A stretch of DNA of 48,614 nucleotides from DASQBT01 sp049578545. GTDB taxonomy: Bacteria > Pseudomonadota > Gammaproteobacteria > Burkholderiales > Thiobacillaceae. The stretch lies in the NCBI GenBank assembly GCA_049578545.1, contig JBAUMF010000009.1, forward strand, positions 1 to 48,614, written 5' to 3'. Position numbers and translations under genes: made by a program. The notes under the pieces are model-generated. The model did no database searches. It saw only the letters and a program-made list of their open reading frames with translations, and had not been told where the DNA came from. Every line of letters begins with the position of its first letter. Within the stretch, counting starts at the first letter, position 1. Of the stretch, positions 33,278-40,898 are shown piece after piece.

Positions 33278-34708
33278 TCATTCGCTGCCGTAGGTCTGCA
33301 TCCGGCTGTACAGGGTAGTTCGATTGATTCCAAGTATTTTTGCTGCCTGGGAAAGGTTGCCGTTGGTCATGTTAAGCGAAGCTTCCACGTAGGCCTTCTC
33401 CCACTGGCGCAACGTGGCGTCCAGATTGAAATTGGCCAAGGTCTGCAACTGTTTGCGCGCGGTATCGATCAGCGCCTTTGCATCATTGGGCAGGGGAATT
33501 TCCTGGGGGTAGGCAAGATCCGTATCCAGCTCTGCTTCGAGCTGTTCAGCCTGTACGGTCATACCTGGGTACTTGGTCGTCAAGCGGATGACAATGTTGC
33601 GCAGCTCTCGCACGTTGCCCGGGAAGTGGTAATCCGACCATATTTGGCTGGCGCGGGCGTCCAGCTGGAACGGCTTGCAATGCGCTTCCCGCGCGTAGAA
33701 GTCGCGGAAGTGGTTCAGCAGCTGGACTTTATCTTCACCCATTTCACGCAGGGGAGGAACCTGAATGCCGAACACAGACAGGCGGTGATAAAGGTCGGCG
33801 CGGAAACGTCCAGCCTTGATTTCAGAGCGCAGGTCGCGGTTGGTCGCGGCCACGACGCGTGCATTGGAAAAGCGTGGCTGGGTTTCGCCCACACGCTGAT
33901 ACTCACCGTTCTCCATCACGCGTAACAGCTTGGCCTGGAGTTCCAGTGGCAGTTCGCCGATTTCATCCAGGAACAGGGTGCCGTTCTCCGCTTCCTCGAA
34001 GTAACCTGGACGGGCGCTGGTTGCGCCGGTAAATGCGCCTTTGGCATAGCCAAAAAGAGTGGGTTCCACGAGTGTCGGAGAAATGGCGGCGCAGTTAAGG
34101 GCCAGATAGGGTTTATTTGAACGTGGTGAAAGCAGGTGCAGGCTGGAGGCCACTTTTTCCTTGCCGCTGCCAGATTCGCCTTCAATCAAAACCGGAAAGG
34201 GAGCCGCGGCATATTGTTGGATTTGCTGGCGCAGTTTGTCCATTACCGGGCTGACACCCACAATGCCGGATTCCTTCTTGGTCGGTGCTACCTTGTCGGC
34301 GCTACGCTCGGCGTCCTGGATCATCAGGGCGTTAAACAGCATTGATTTCAGCCGATCAGGTTCGCAGGGCTTGGCAACGAAATCGATCGCGCCCAGCGCC
34401 CGGGCGTGGCGGGCGTTGGACTCGTCGCTTTGGCCCGACAGAACTAGAATCTTGATAGTGGGAGAGATGCCCAGCAAATCGGAAATCAGTGCGAAACCCT
34501 CGTCCGGTTTGTGGGGCTGGGGCGGAAGACCCAAGTCGACCAGGGCCAACTGGGGAGGTGTCTCCATCTGAGTCAGTACGCTTTTGACTTGAGCCCGTGA
34601 GTCAGCGGCGATTACGTTAAAATCCTTACCCAGAACGAAACTCAAGGTGTCTGAAATCAAAGGGTCATCATCAACGATCAGAAGCACCGGTTTTTTGGCT
34701 TCAGCCAC
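33278..34708 (-). CDS. Sigma-54-dependent response regulator, PrsR-like
   Basis: The 476-residue regulator has a receiver domain (LLIVDDDP, phospho-acceptor in VDLGLPP, Lys in DFVAKP), an AAA+ domain (Walker A GESGSGKE, the sigma-54 contact motif KGAFTGAT, LFLDEIGELP, arginine fingers near GRFRADLYHRL) and a C-terminal Fis-type helix (NLSQAAKILGINRTTLYSRM). The DLGLPPQP receiver segment resembles PrsR of PEP-CTERM systems. The usual LESELFG before GAFTGA is LVEPTLFG here. The GTG at 34708 follows AGGAG by seven bases and is preferred over the ATG at 34735. It precedes mshM by 15 bases, so it heads the pilus operon. Confidence 0.88.
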   Translation of the reverse strand: MAEAKKPVLLIVDDDPLISDTLSFVLGKDFNVIAADSRAQVKSVLTQMETPPQLALVDLGLPPQPHKPDEGFALISDLLGISPTIKILVLSGQSDESNARHARALGAIDFVAKPCEPDRLKSMLFNALMIQDAERSADKVAPTKKESGIVGVSPVMDKLRQQIQQYAAAPFPVLIEGESGSGKEKVASSLHLLSPRSNKPYLALNCAAISPTLVEPTLFGYAKGAFTGATSARPGYFEEAENGTLFLDEIGELPLELQAKLLRVMENGEYQRVGETQPRFSNARVVAATNRDLRSEIKAGRFRADLYHRLSVFGIQVPPLREMGEDKVQLLNHFRDFYAREAHCKPFQLDARASQIWSDYHFPGNVRELRNIVIRLTTKYPGMTVQAEQLEAELDTDLAYPQEIPLPNDAKALIDTARKQLQTLANFNLDATLRQWEKAYVEASLNMTNGNLSQAAKILGINRTTLYSRMQTYGSE

Positions 34709-34811
34709 AATTTCTCCTTGGTTGGGATGATACACGGGATGGATGTCTGTCTAATTATCGACAGTTAGTGCCCCCGGCTTTATAGCGCCAATGTCATTTT
34801 CTCGACAATTT

Positions 34812-34827
34812 TGCCAGAATTGTGCCA
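34812..34827 (-). promoter_or_regulatory. Sigma-54 promoter upstream of the PrsR-like regulator / pilus operon
   Basis: The minus strand reads TGGCACAATTCTGGCA: TGGCAC at -24, five bases, then TGGCA for consensus TTGCA. GG and GC are ten bases apart. Expected start near 34802 gives a leader of about 94 bases before the GTG at 34708. The first gene would itself be a sigma-54 activator, so autoregulation is possible. Confidence 0.6.
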
Positions 34828-34847
34828 GTATGGCTTGTGGTTCCATT

Positions 34848-35573
34848 CTAGGACTGATGAATAAGGCTCAGAAAAGCCTGTTCCAGGGTTTCCCCATGAG
34901 CATCCCTCCGGCAGGATGTGGGTGATCCATCAAAGCGAACCTGGCCCTGATGGAGAATTATCATACGGGCGACAAAATCGTCCATGCCCTCAAACAAATG
35001 CGTGGAAAAAAACAGGCTCCCCCCCTGCCTGGCGTACGCTGCCATGAGGCTTCTCAGGCCCAGGCGCGCTTCTGGGTCAAGGCCGGTAAAGGGCTCATCC
35101 ATTAGCAATAGCGGCCGATTTGTGGCCAGGACTGCAGCGATCCCCAGCTTTTGGGCTGTTCCCTTCGATAGCTTGCGGACAGGTCTGACGAGCATGCCGG
35201 CATCCAGGCGGAGGGTTAGTAAAAGGTCGCTTGAGATTTCCTGGCGAACATCGCACAAGCTCAGGTAATAATCCAGGAATTCACGGCCTCGCAGATAATG
35301 GGGCGGGCTGAACCGTTCTGGCAGAAAAGCCATTTGCCGACGATTTAGAGCTGTGGAGACAGGCAAACCTGAAAGGCTTATTGTTCCGCTGCGCGGAGAG
35401 ATCAGGCCTGCGATGCAGCGAAGCAGTGTGGATTTGCCCGCCCCGTTGCCACCAACCAGGGCAGTGCATTGGCCGTGAGCCAAGTTGAGATCAATCGGCC
35501 CCAGGCTGAACATGCCCATCTGATGCTTGAGTCCCTCGATGCTCAAGATATGGGAACGTTGGGCTGCTACCAT
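34848..35573 (-). CDS. ABC transporter ATP-binding protein
   Basis: This 241-residue ABC ATPase has Walker A GGNGAGKST, a Q-loop near MAFLPERFSP, the signature region KLSKGTAQKLGIA (degenerate from LSGGQ, as is common in ABC-2 export ATPases) and Walker B LLLMDEPFTGLDP, followed by the H-loop FFSTHLFEG. It sits upstream of the regulator but has no permease next to it. The lone ABC-2 permease at 19740 is the best partner in view, on the same strand, suggesting a transporter split by the pilus genes. Confidence 0.85.
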   Translation of the reverse strand: MVAAQRSHILSIEGLKHQMGMFSLGPIDLNLAHGQCTALVGGNGAGKSTLLRCIAGLISPRSGTISLSGLPVSTALNRRQMAFLPERFSPPHYLRGREFLDYYLSLCDVRQEISSDLLLTLRLDAGMLVRPVRKLSKGTAQKLGIAAVLATNRPLLLMDEPFTGLDPEARLGLRSLMAAYARQGGSLFFSTHLFEGMDDFVARMIILHQGQVRFDGSPTSCRRDAHGETLEQAFLSLIHQS

Positions 35574-35613
35574 TAGTGCTGGCTTTTCTTGTCAATGAAG
35601 AAACTTATTCTAC

Positions 35614-36270
35614 ATGCTGTCGTACATCGAAATTCCGGCGCGGAATGAAGAACGGGCTGTCATGCTCTGGCTTCACGGTTTGGGAGCGGATGGGGGAGAT
35701 CTTGAACCGGTTGTTGAATTGCTGGGCATATCGGGGCTAAGACATATTTTGCCGGATGCCCCTGCACGGCCAGTGACGATCAACGGCGGCATGAGGATGC
35801 GTGCCTGGTATGACATCGCCGAGTCTGATTTTTACGGCGGGAAGAGTGATGAGGCCGGGTTGATGGCTTCCGCGGATGCAGTAGCGGAACTGGCAAACCG
35901 TTGTGCTAGTCCCGGAACACCCATGTTCATGGCAGGATTTTCGCAAGGGGGCGCGGTTGCACTGGCAGTGGGCTTGAAGCGGCTGGAAAACTTGGCGGGG
36001 GTTATAGTTCTGTCGGGCTATGTTCCGCAATTCCTGAGGTCAGGTGAGTGCTATAGACCTCCGATATTCATGGCGCATGGTACGCGGGATCAGGTTGTGT
36101 TTCCTGACTGGGGACACGCTTCACACGACTGGCTTGTTAGTGAGGGATTTACTGTCTGCTGGCGAGAGTATCCGATGGCTCATGCCATTTGTCAGGAGGA
36201 AATTCAGCATTTGGCAGAGTGGGTCCAATTGATGCTGCAGCGCTACCAAACACGAAGAACTCTACCTTGA
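35614..36270 (+). CDS. Carboxylesterase / phospholipase-family alpha/beta hydrolase
   Basis: This is a cytoplasmic serine hydrolase of 218 residues in the EstB/YpfH family. It opens with MLWLHGLGADGGDLEPV (oxyanion-hole HG), has the nucleophile Ser110 in GFSQGGAVAL, the acid in HGTRDQVV (about residue 159) and the His in YPMAHAI (about 190). Substrates are probably short-chain esters, but the natural one is unknown. It diverges from the ABC ATPase gene and its 3' end overlaps the convergent PilZ-like gene by nine bases. Confidence 0.9.
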   Translation: MLSYIEIPARNEERAVMLWLHGLGADGGDLEPVVELLGISGLRHILPDAPARPVTINGGMRMRAWYDIAESDFYGGKSDEAGLMASADAVAELANRCASPGTPMFMAGFSQGGAVALAVGLKRLENLAGVIVLSGYVPQFLRSGECYRPPIFMAHGTRDQVVFPDWGHASHDWLVSEGFTVCWREYPMAHAICQEEIQHLAEWVQLMLQRYQTRRTLP

Positions 36271-37989
36271 CGCAGGCGTATTCAGCAGATCGGCATTGAC
36301 CCGAATCCAGCCCTCGCTGCGTTCCAGCGGTTGACCGAGCTGAACCGGTTGTCTTTCGTTCGGGCGACGGATCTCAAGAATGCCTTTATGCTGGTAATCG
36401 GCCGGATCCATGATGAGGCAAATCTTCCCTGGCTCGCAGGATGATAGCTGCACGGCGGCAATGGGTAAGTCCAAACCAACCGTATCAATACCATCGACAC
36501 TATAGCCCTCTGATCTTCGGCTCTTGCCATAAAGCAATACAACCTGGGCTTCTTCCGGGAAGGCTTCAATGCCAACCGAAGTTTCCCTGTCATTTACCCT
36601 GGACAGGCGCCGAAGTACACCCAGCACCCAGCCACCTTCCCGATTGGCTTGAGTGGCCATTAGTGTACCGACCCGGAGCCAGTCCTTGTCATTTGCTTCT
36701 ACTATGGCGCCGTAACCGCATTCGCTTTCATCGTGCATGACCCAGCTTTCAATGCCTCCTGAAACGGTCGGTAGCTTGGTGGCATGCGGAGTGCGTTGCT
36801 TAGTGCGTTCGGTGACGAAACCATAAACATGCACATCGATGATTTCATCGTAAACAAGCTTCGGCGAGTACAAACCATCCCCTTCATCGGCCTCATTATT
36901 TTCGTGTCTTATACAGGTGATGATGTCTGGCAGCCCATGGGCGACTTGCACCAGTTTCTTGATTGGATGACGTGGCTGGCGACGCTGCTCGCGGTCCATT
37001 AAAGGGGACCATTGGCGGCCCAAATGATCGAGCAATTCAATCGCCTCCGCTGTTCGCACGTCGTCTGACAGACCAATTTCGCCTGGAGAGGTGCCATTCG
37101 TGAGTGACTGACGCAACTCGCCCAGATGCGCAACCAGCTTTTTTGTTGTCCAGTAACGGAACGTCTTTTCATTGTCGACATTGCGGATGCGTCTGGGGCC
37201 GTGGTCGGTTGCAAGGTCGACGTTGAACGTATGGAGATTTTGGTCCAGTTCGGCGCTCATGCTCAGAAAGATGGGCGCCCACTTGGCAAGCCACCGATCC
37301 ACCAGATCGAGCTGGCGAGGATAGAGGGTACCGGCATGGGCCTGATGAAGCATCAGACAGTGAAGGTACTCGAACTCACACGTTGTGGCTTGGCTATCGG
37401 TAGGGTACGCATGAAGCGGAGTAGTCTCAAAGCCACTTGCTTCCGCAACCTGGTACAAATTGTGCAGACGAGACCAAATCTTGTCGCCCAGTTGGAGGTA
37501 GCGAATGGAACGCCATTTCACCAGCAAGCGGAAGGTTCTGATCAAACGTAAAATCATTAAAGGAAGAAGAGGTTCCTGCCAGCGCGTGTTTGAGGACTGA
37601 CTAAGCAACCGGATATAGGTGTGGTAGGAGCGAGCGGTTTCCCAAAGCAGGTTGTATACCTCATGCCAAAGCTTGCTCTCGACAATTCGGGTCATCCGGA
37701 CATTACGCAGGTACTGGCGAACCAAAGTATCCCGAAGGTCCTGAGCTTTTTCGTCAAGCAGCATCAAGGCTTCCAAGCGGGCCTTGGTGGGCTCAGTCAA
37801 CTGGTCATTATATTGCCGAATTTCTGCCAGTATCGCCGCATGTGCCTTGAATGCATCGCCCACCGGAAGTTGCTCCACCCACTTGGTTGCAGAGCGCAGG
37901 CTGGAAAGTGGATTCTCGTCCTTCGGCGCGGCTTGTAACAGACCGCGCAGTTTTTCCGTTAACGTGCGGGAAATCTTACCCATGGGCAA
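36262..37989 (-). CDS. Large protein with split PilZ-like motifs, unknown function
   Basis: This soluble 575-residue protein has no signal or membrane helix. The first 300 residues are helical and match no family that I recognise. Further on, the two diagnostic PilZ motifs appear: RRQPRHPI (RxxxR, about residue 340) and HDESECGYGAI (DxSxxG, about 425). They are about 85 residues apart instead of the usual 20-30. A beta-rich C-terminal part follows. Cyclic di-GMP binding is therefore possible but unproven. The start is TTG 37989 or ATG 37983. A strong sigma-54 promoter lies 63 bases upstream, linking it to the pilin. Confidence 0.6.
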   Translation of the reverse strand: MPMGKISRTLTEKLRGLLQAAPKDENPLSSLRSATKWVEQLPVGDAFKAHAAILAEIRQYNDQLTEPTKARLEALMLLDEKAQDLRDTLVRQYLRNVRMTRIVESKLWHEVYNLLWETARSYHTYIRLLSQSSNTRWQEPLLPLMILRLIRTFRLLVKWRSIRYLQLGDKIWSRLHNLYQVAEASGFETTPLHAYPTDSQATTCEFEYLHCLMLHQAHAGTLYPRQLDLVDRWLAKWAPIFLSMSAELDQNLHTFNVDLATDHGPRRIRNVDNEKTFRYWTTKKLVAHLGELRQSLTNGTSPGEIGLSDDVRTAEAIELLDHLGRQWSPLMDREQRRQPRHPIKKLVQVAHGLPDIITCIRHENNEADEGDGLYSPKLVYDEIIDVHVYGFVTERTKQRTPHATKLPTVSGGIESWVMHDESECGYGAIVEANDKDWLRVGTLMATQANREGGWVLGVLRRLSRVNDRETSVGIEAFPEEAQVVLLYGKSRRSEGYSVDGIDTVGLDLPIAAVQLSSCEPGKICLIMDPADYQHKGILEIRRPNERQPVQLGQPLERSEGWIRVNADLLNTPASR

Positions 37990-38051
37990 TTCGTGTCTCT
38001 TTTTTTCGACTGGCCACTATAACGGCGTTGATCAATAACTGGTTGAATATA

Positions 38052-38067
38052 AGCAAGTTTCGCGCCA
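38052..38067 (-). promoter_or_regulatory. Sigma-54 promoter of the PilZ-like gene
   Basis: The minus strand reads TGGCGCGAAACTTGCT, matching TGGCAYGNNNNTTGCW except at two -24 positions or fewer (G for A; C allowed as Y). GG-N10-GC spacing is exact, and its AAACTTGC spacer and -12 half is identical to that of the pilin promoter. Expected start near 38041, about 52 bases before the gene. Confidence 0.7.
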
Positions 38068-38159
38068 AAAAATTGACGGATGCTTGTTGAACTTTAACAT
38101 TAACGAACTGGCATCTGGCACTTGAATCATAGGTTTTATGTAAATTAAACAATCTGATG

Positions 38160-40778
38160 CTAGACAGACAGCCGTTCAGCCACCCAGGACTTGACTCCTT
38201 CCAAAGCTTTGGAGAGCTGCTCGGGCTGCGTTCCGCCGGCCTGAGCAAGGTCGGCTTTGCCTCCGCCCTTTCCACCGACTTGACTGGCAACATGACTTAC
38301 AAGTTCTCCGGCGTTGATCTTTCCCGTCAGATCGGGGGTGACAGCAGCAATCAGGCTGACCTTGTCGTCTTGGATCGTGCCGAGAACCAGCACACAAGAT
38401 TTGAGCTTGTCCCTCAATCTGTCGGCGGTTTCACGAAGCGCTTTGGCATCAATACCTTCAAGTTTCAGCGAAAGCACTTTAACGCCATCCACCTCTACCA
38501 CTTCTGAAGCCATCCTGTCACCCTGGCTTGCTGCCAGTCTGGATTTAAGCCGACTGAGTTCCTTCTCCAAGGCTTTTACGTGATCCTGAATCTGAACGAT
38601 CTTCTGCGGGAGTTCTGCAGGGTGCACTTTGAGCGCGGCGGCTGCCTGCTGGTTGCGGTTCTCCAGATTTTGCAGGTAGCTCAATGCGTTGTCGCCAGCA
38701 ACCGCTTCGACCCGACGGACGCCTGCGGCGACGCCGCCTTCCATCACAATCTTGAATAGACCGATATCCCCGGTTCGATTCACATGAGTACCGCCACAGA
38801 GTTCCCGCGATGAACCGATATCGAGCACCCGGACTTCATCACCATACTTCTCCCCAAACAGCATCATCGCCCCCATCTTGCGGGCCTCCTCCATGGGAAC
38901 GACACGCGCCTGGGTGGGAGAGTTGGCGAGGATCTCATTGTTGACGATTGTTTCAACCCGCTGTATTTCCTCTACCGACATGGGACCGCCATGAGCAAAG
39001 TCAAAGCGCGTCTTGTCGGCGTCGACCAGCGAGCCCTTTTGCTGGACATGTGCACCCAGCACTTCGCGCAAGGCCTTGTGCATCAAATGAGTTACAGAGT
39101 GATTGCGCATGGTGCGCGCCCGGCGGATGCTATCCACCCGCGCTGCCAGTTTGGTGCCAGCCCTAAGCGTGCCCTGGCTGACAGTTCCGTGGTGGCCAAA
39201 CACGTCAGAGTGAATTTTCTGCGTGTCACTGACGACGAAACGCATGCCATTGGCTTCAAGCATGCCACTATCACCCACCTGGCCGCCGGATTCAGCATAA
39301 AAAGGTGTTTTGTCCAACACCACAACAGCTGTCTGGCCCTCATTGATTTCATCTACCGGGCTGCCATCTATATAGAGTGCAGTAACCAATGCTTCATCCA
39401 CATTCAGGCTGTCGTAACCATAGAATGCAGTGGGCTTGCCGCTGTATTCAAGGGTTCCCCCCAGCTTGAACTTGCCAGCGACCCGGGCTTGCTCTTTTTG
39501 TCGGGCCATCGCCTTTCCGAAGCCAATTTCATCCAAAGAGATGCCGCGTTCACGACAAATATCAGCCGTGAGGTCCAAAGGGAAGCCATAGGTATCGTAT
39601 AACTTGAACGCCGTTTCCCCATGCAGCATTTTTACCCCGTCTGATAGCGCCGCTTCGAGGATGGTCATGCCGTGCTCGAGCGTTTCGCCAAAACGCTCTT
39701 CTTCCTGCAGAAGTACCTCGGAAACCCTCTGTTGTAATGCGTCGAGTTCAGGGTATGCCTGACCCATAACGTGCGAGAGATCTGCAACGAGCTTATAGAA
39801 GAACGGCTTGTTCTGGCCGAGTTTGTGACCATGGCGGAGGGCACGGCGTATGATGCGGCGCAAAACATAGCCACGCCCTTCGTTGCCCGGAATGATTCCA
39901 TCAACAATCAGAAAACTGGTTGCACGAATATGGTCGGCAATGACTTTTAGCGAAGGGTTGCCTAGGTCTGTACAGCCCGTTTCCCGCGCGGCAGCCTTGA
40001 TCAGGTGCTGGAACAGATCGATTTCATAGTTCGAATGCACATGTTGCATTACTGCAGAGATGCGCTCCAGTCCCATACCTGTATCGACTGAAGGCTTAGG
40101 CAGCAGATGCATGACTCCTGCATCATCGCGATTGAACTGCATGAAAACGATGTTCCAGATTTCAATATAGCGGTCGCCATCCTCGTCTGGGCTGCCTGGT
40201 GGACCACCCCGGATTTCCGGGCCATGGTCGAAAAAAATTTCAGTACACGGTCCACACGGGCCTGTATCGCCCATCTGCCAGAAGTTGTCCGATGCATAAC
40301 GCGCACCCTTGTTGTCGCCAATGCGGATAACCCTTTGCTCTGGCATGCCGATATCTTTGACCCAGATGCCATACGCCTCTTCGTCTTCGGAATAGACACT
40401 AACCCAGAGATTTTCGGTTGGTAACTTCAAATCCTGAGTAAGAAATTCCCAGGCATATTGAATGGCAGCGCGTTTAAAGTAATCACCGAAGCTGAAGTTA
40501 CCCAGCATTTCGAAAAAGGTGTGATGTCGAGCCGTATAGCCGACATTTTCTAAATCGTTGTGTTTCCCGCCCGCACGAACACAGCGTTGAGATGAAGCGG
40601 CGCGCACATAAGGGCGCTTCTCCAGCCCCAGAAACACATCCTTGAACTGCACCATGCCTGCGTTGGTAAACAACAGGGTAGGGTCGTTGCCTGGAATCAG
40701 AGAACTGGATGGAACGATGGTGTGCCCTTTGGAGGCAAAAAAATCCAGGAAGCGCTGACGTATTTCGTTGCTGGTCAT
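38160..40778 (-). CDS. alaS: Alanyl-tRNA synthetase
   Basis: This class II synthetase of 872 residues has the aminoacylation domain starting SNEIRQRFLDFFASKGH, with FTNAGMVQFKDVFLG and the GRGYVLRRIIRRALRHG motif. It also carries the editing domain with HSVTHLMHKALREVLG and RELCGGTHV (zinc ligands), and the C-terminal C-Ala domain ending in GGGKADLAQAGG. The length is normal for the family. It is followed, after a gap of 170 bases, by the PilZ-like gene on the same strand and preceded by the soxB terminator. Confidence 0.98.
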   Translation of the reverse strand: MTSNEIRQRFLDFFASKGHTIVPSSSLIPGNDPTLLFTNAGMVQFKDVFLGLEKRPYVRAASSQRCVRAGGKHNDLENVGYTARHHTFFEMLGNFSFGDYFKRAAIQYAWEFLTQDLKLPTENLWVSVYSEDEEAYGIWVKDIGMPEQRVIRIGDNKGARYASDNFWQMGDTGPCGPCTEIFFDHGPEIRGGPPGSPDEDGDRYIEIWNIVFMQFNRDDAGVMHLLPKPSVDTGMGLERISAVMQHVHSNYEIDLFQHLIKAAARETGCTDLGNPSLKVIADHIRATSFLIVDGIIPGNEGRGYVLRRIIRRALRHGHKLGQNKPFFYKLVADLSHVMGQAYPELDALQQRVSEVLLQEEERFGETLEHGMTILEAALSDGVKMLHGETAFKLYDTYGFPLDLTADICRERGISLDEIGFGKAMARQKEQARVAGKFKLGGTLEYSGKPTAFYGYDSLNVDEALVTALYIDGSPVDEINEGQTAVVVLDKTPFYAESGGQVGDSGMLEANGMRFVVSDTQKIHSDVFGHHGTVSQGTLRAGTKLAARVDSIRRARTMRNHSVTHLMHKALREVLGAHVQQKGSLVDADKTRFDFAHGGPMSVEEIQRVETIVNNEILANSPTQARVVPMEEARKMGAMMLFGEKYGDEVRVLDIGSSRELCGGTHVNRTGDIGLFKIVMEGGVAAGVRRVEAVAGDNALSYLQNLENRNQQAAAALKVHPAELPQKIVQIQDHVKALEKELSRLKSRLAASQGDRMASEVVEVDGVKVLSLKLEGIDAKALRETADRLRDKLKSCVLVLGTIQDDKVSLIAAVTPDLTGKINAGELVSHVASQVGGKGGGKADLAQAGGTQPEQLSKALEGVKSWVAERLSV

Positions 40779-40835
40779 GGGGAAGTAGGGCTATGCAATT
40801 TCGATCATTTTATCAGGGCGCCCGCTGGGGCAGAC

Positions 40836-40860
40836 AAAAAAGAAGGGCCCGAAGGCCCTT
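40836..40860 (-). terminator. Intrinsic terminator downstream of soxB
   Basis: On the minus strand AAGGGCC (40860-40854), loop TTCG, GGCCCTT (40849-40843), then a T run interrupted by one C. It closes the sox transcript before alaS, which starts 58 bases further on. Confidence 0.88.
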
Positions 40861-40898
40861 GGAGGATAAAGAGGAAAGAGCTAGCCGATGCGCTGAAC

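Noticed and set aside
33065..33925. 286-codon plus-strand frame opposite the regulator and mshM
   Set aside because: It spans two well-supported minus-strand genes and is an antisense by-product of their codon use.
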